From contig CATPCN010000633.1 of assembly GCA_955652855.1 (NCBI GenBank), forward strand, positions 1 to 6,157: 6,157 nt of DNA, given 5' to 3'. Origin of the DNA: an uncultured Chthoniobacterales bacterium (GTDB lineage: Bacteria; Verrucomicrobiota; Verrucomicrobiae; Chthoniobacterales; UBA10450). A model generated the notes under the pieces. The model saw only the letters and a program-made list of their open reading frames with translations. It was not told where the DNA came from and ran no database searches. Position 1 is the stretch's first letter, and each line of letters begins with the position of its first letter. The position numbers and the translations under genes were made by a program. Of the stretch, positions 3,486 through 6,157 are shown piece after piece.

Positions 3486-6157
3486 GCACATCGATGGTTC
3501 CAATCAATCAATTCCTTGATGTCGCGCCGCGATTCACTCGCTCCGTCAACCTGGAAAAGGACTTTCGAGGTGCCCTGCAGAACGGCGATTACATCGTCAC
3601 GCCCACAGCTGTGGAGTCTCTGCATCGGCTTACCAAGGGTCTCGTCACGGACTCGCAATCCCGCGCCTGGACGATTACCGGGCCGTACGGTACTGGCAAG
3701 TCGGCGTTCGCTGTCTTCCTCGCGCGTTTGCTTTGCTCGAGCGACCACACTGGTCGAGCGGCTCGCGAGCAACTGAGAAAGACGGATCCAGAGTTGGCTG
3801 TCGAACTGGCGGATCTCGACGTCTGCCAAAATGGCGCAAAGGGCTTTTTACCGGTCTTGGTGACGGCAAGAAGAGCACCCGCACCAACCTGCATTATCGA
3901 AGGTATCGTTACGGCGTTGACCTCCGAAACGAGCAAGAAGCTGAAGACTCTCGGAGGGAAGCTGAATGCAACGTTTCAGGCTGCCACAAATGGTTCATCC
4001 GCGGATACACGAGTGGTTGTTTCTGCTCTCGAGTCTGCTAGCGCTGCGGCGCGCGATGAGGGGTACAAAGGTGTTCTCCTGGTCATCGATGAGCTTGGCA
4101 AGCTGTTCGAATACGCCGCGAAGTATCCACAGAAGGGCGACGTTTATGTTCTACAGGAACTTGCGGAACATGTGTCCCGTACGAACGCCTTTCCCGCAAT
4201 CCTGGTGGGGGTTCTCCATCAGTCGTTTGAGGAATACGGACACCTATTGGACATTGGAACGCGTCGGGAATGGTCCAAGATCCAAGGTCGCTTTGACGAT
4301 GTTGCATTTCTTGAGCCCGCCGACCAAGTTATTCGGATGGTCGCGGAAGCGATTCACCGGAAGGACCTCAGGCTGCCGAGCGGACTCGATGCAAAAGTGG
4401 AGCGAGTGGTCGCTATAGCTTCCGAGATAGGGGCGGTGCCTCCCGGAATGCCAGTTGACGTCTTCAGGAGAGCGGCCATTGCGGCGTATCCTCTTCATCC
4501 TCTTACATTGGTCGCACTCCCATACGTCTTTCGCCGCTTCGCTCAGAATGAGCGTTCCCTGTTCTCATATTTGAGTAGCATGGAACCGTACGGTTTTCAA
4601 GAGTTCGTGAGAACCCGAAGAATGATGGCCGAAGCGCCTGAGTTTATTCGCCTCGGTGATCTATTTGACTATTTCACGAGCAACTTTGGTCTTGGGTTGT
4701 ATCGGCAGCCGCAGGCCCTCCGCTGGCTCGAAGCGGCTGATGTTCTGGAGCAAAAAGACCATCTCGGCAGCTCGCAGCGGGCTGTCGTGAAAACGGTCGG
4801 CGTGCTGAGCGCGCTCGGCCAATTTTCTCATCTCTCAGCCTCTGCCGGCATGGTCTCCTTTGCGGTAAACGATACTGCCACTCCCGACAAGTCCTTACAG
4901 GGCAGTCTCGCAGATCTGAAAGACGCCTCAATCCTGACGTACCGGAGCTACAACAAGAGTTATCGGATATGGGAAGGCAGTGATGTAGATATAACAGAAC
5001 GCATTGCCGAAGGGGAGCGTAAGACCCGGCAGACCGTGGGTTTGGCCTACAACGTTCGGCACTACATAACAAGCCGTCCTATGGTCGCTCGTCGCCACAG
5101 CTTTGAGACGGGTGCACTACGCTTGTTTGATGTTATATACGTGGATTCGCTGGAAACGCTGGACCAAGGTATGCACGCCGATACCCGGATGGATGGAAAA
5201 GTCCTGGTATGCCTTAGCGAATCGCCTTCGCTTCTAGATCAATTCCAGAAGCGGGCAGAGGAATTGACCGACGCCACAAACTTGTTATTCGCCATTCCAC
5301 AACAAATCGGTGAACTGCGAGGTGTCATCACTGAGTTGAGCGCGTTGCGCTGGGTCTGGGACAATACGCCCGAATTACGAGACGATCGCATAGCGCGCCG
5401 TGAATTGTCGCTTCGGATTACCGAAGCAGAACAACGTGTGCTGCGCAATCTCAATGGGCTGGTTGATCCGCGTGAAGAACCCGTTGGAAGCGGCTGCTTG
5501 TGGTTCACAGCGGGTCGTCTTCAACAGGTCACAACGCCCGCCGAAGTATCGCAGCTGTTATCCGATGTCTATGACCGCATTTTTGACAAATCGCCGAAAA
5601 TCCGTAACGAGCTTATCGTGCGACGCTTCTTGTCCTCCGCAGCGGCGGCTGCCCGGCGGAATCTCATCGAAGCGATGCTCCAACGCGGCGACAAGCCCAT
5701 GCTTGGAATCGAAGGGTATCCGCCGGAACGTAGCATCTACGAGTCAGTGTTGCGGGCTACGGGAATTCATGGGGAAGACAAGAATGGAATTTGGGGATTC
5801 ACCAGCCCTTCACGGAGCCCAAAGCACAACCTTCAGCCATGCTGGAAGTACTTGCATGATTTCATATTCGAGCGCCAGCCCGAGCCTATTCCTCTGACCG
5901 ACGTGTTTGGCAGCCTTTCGGCGCCGCCCTATGGCGTACTCGACGGTCTACATCCAGTTATCCTCTGCGCTTTCATGATGGTCTTCCCGGACGAAACCAC
6001 CCTCTACCGAGAAGGGACGTTTCTTCCGGAGCCCGGGATCACTGATTTTGAGGTGATGCTGCGGCGCCCGGAGTTATACGCTATCGCGGGTTCAAAGGTG
6101 ACGGGTGGCCGTGCGGCCGTAGTAGAGCGACTTGCGGGTGGTCTGAAAGTACGCGCA
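3482..6157 (+). CDS. Large P-loop ATPase, SspC/BrxC-like, 3' end outside window
   Basis: The reading frame is uninterrupted from ATG at 3482 to the last base, giving 892 codons with no stop, so the gene is partial. The ATG overlaps the DUF4007 stop as ATGA (3482-3485). Residues 67-74 are a Walker A (GPYGTGKS) and residues 198-204 a Walker B (VLLVIDE, Asp203-Glu204). A segment at 260-271 (TRREWSKIQGRF) supplies arginines that could be a finger or sensor. The motif YPLHPLTLVALP at 336-347, followed by RRFAQNERSLFSYL (351-364), is shared with the large ATPases of BREX (BrxC/PglY) and related defence systems. The protein likely powers or remodels a DNA-modification or defence complex in the cytoplasm. 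Its position after DUF4007 favours an SspC-like role in phosphorothioation; BrxC-like is the main alternative. No transmembrane segment or frameshift is seen. Confidence 0.85.
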   Translation, partial: MSTSMVPINQFLDVAPRFTRSVNLEKDFRGALQNGDYIVTPTAVESLHRLTKGLVTDSQSRAWTITGPYGTGKSAFAVFLARLLCSSDHTGRAAREQLRKTDPELAVELADLDVCQNGAKGFLPVLVTARRAPAPTCIIEGIVTALTSETSKKLKTLGGKLNATFQAATNGSSADTRVVVSALESASAAARDEGYKGVLLVIDELGKLFEYAAKYPQKGDVYVLQELAEHVSRTNAFPAILVGVLHQSFEEYGHLLDIGTRREWSKIQGRFDDVAFLEPADQVIRMVAEAIHRKDLRLPSGLDAKVERVVAIASEIGAVPPGMPVDVFRRAAIAAYPLHPLTLVALPYVFRRFAQNERSLFSYLSSMEPYGFQEFVRTRRMMAEAPEFIRLGDLFDYFTSNFGLGLYRQPQALRWLEAADVLEQKDHLGSSQRAVVKTVGVLSALGQFSHLSASAGMVSFAVNDTATPDKSLQGSLADLKDASILTYRSYNKSYRIWEGSDVDITERIAEGERKTRQTVGLAYNVRHYITSRPMVARRHSFETGALRLFDVIYVDSLETLDQGMHADTRMDGKVLVCLSESPSLLDQFQKRAEELTDATNLLFAIPQQIGELRGVITELSALRWVWDNTPELRDDRIARRELSLRITEAEQRVLRNLNGLVDPREEPVGSGCLWFTAGRLQQVTTPAEVSQLLSDVYDRIFDKSPKIRNELIVRRFLSSAAAAARRNLIEAMLQRGDKPMLGIEGYPPERSIYESVLRATGIHGEDKNGIWGFTSPSRSPKHNLQPCWKYLHDFIFERQPEPIPLTDVFGSLSAPPYGVLDGLHPVILCAFMMVFPDETTLYREGTFLPEPGITDFEVMLRRPELYAIAGSKVTGGRAAVVERLAGGLKVRA

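Noticed and set aside
3966..4418. Plus-strand open frame of 150 codons
   Set aside because: It lies inside the ATPase gene in another frame and overlaps its Walker B coding region. Its composition is that of a shadow frame.
4674..5072. Minus-strand open frame of 132 codons
   Set aside because: It is antisense to the uninterrupted ATPase frame, rich in Arg/Cys/Pro, and has no recognisable motif or ribosome binding site.
1..6157. CRISPR array, insertion sequence or transposase
   Set aside because: No regularly spaced repeats, no paired terminal inverted repeats with target duplications, and no transposase or integrase coding sequence were seen.

Overview
This window looks like part of a bacterial defence island from a moderately GC-rich chromosome or genomic island. 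Genes are tightly packed, with ATGA stop/start overlaps. The protein families point to bacteria in general, probably proteobacteria-like. I cannot name a genus, and there is no rRNA or clear tRNA to anchor taxonomy.

Layout. (1) Bases 2-835 (+) hold the 3' part of a DndB-like / DGQHR-family gene that enters from the left edge. (2) Bases 836-976 are a short convergent intergenic stretch with small hairpins and a tRNA T-arm-like string. (3) Bases 977-1939 (-) encode a 320-residue HNH endonuclease. Its N-terminal half resembles the DNA sulfur-binding domain (SBD) of type IV, phosphorothioate-dependent enzymes of the ScoMcrA/SprMcrA kind. (4) Bases 1940-2310 are a 371-bp divergent regulatory region with a perfect 7-bp dyad near the endonuclease gene and short direct repeats near the other operon. 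(5) Bases 2311-6157 (+) are a three-gene operon joined by 4-bp ATGA overlaps. It runs from a 76-residue excisionase/MerR-type HTH protein, through a 315-residue DUF4007 protein, to a very large P-loop ATPase that is still open at the right edge (892 codons visible).

How they may work together. DUF4007 followed by a large ATPase is the arrangement I associate with Ssp-type DNA phosphorothioation loci (sspB nickase, sspC ATPase, then the sspD ATP pyrophosphatase/PAPS-reductase-like enzyme). A sspD-like gene would be expected just beyond the right edge. A DndB-like protein and an SBD-HNH nuclease belong to the same theme: one is from the Dnd phosphorothioation world, the other is a reader/cutter of sulfur-modified DNA. 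My reading is that the operon makes a sulfur-based DNA mark and the divergent HNH protein acts on it or is licensed by it. The proposed HTH regulator sits first in the operon. The SBD assignment and the Ssp assignment both rest on recognising sequence patterns by eye and have not been tested by a search. A BREX-like (BrxC-type ATPase) alternative cannot be excluded.
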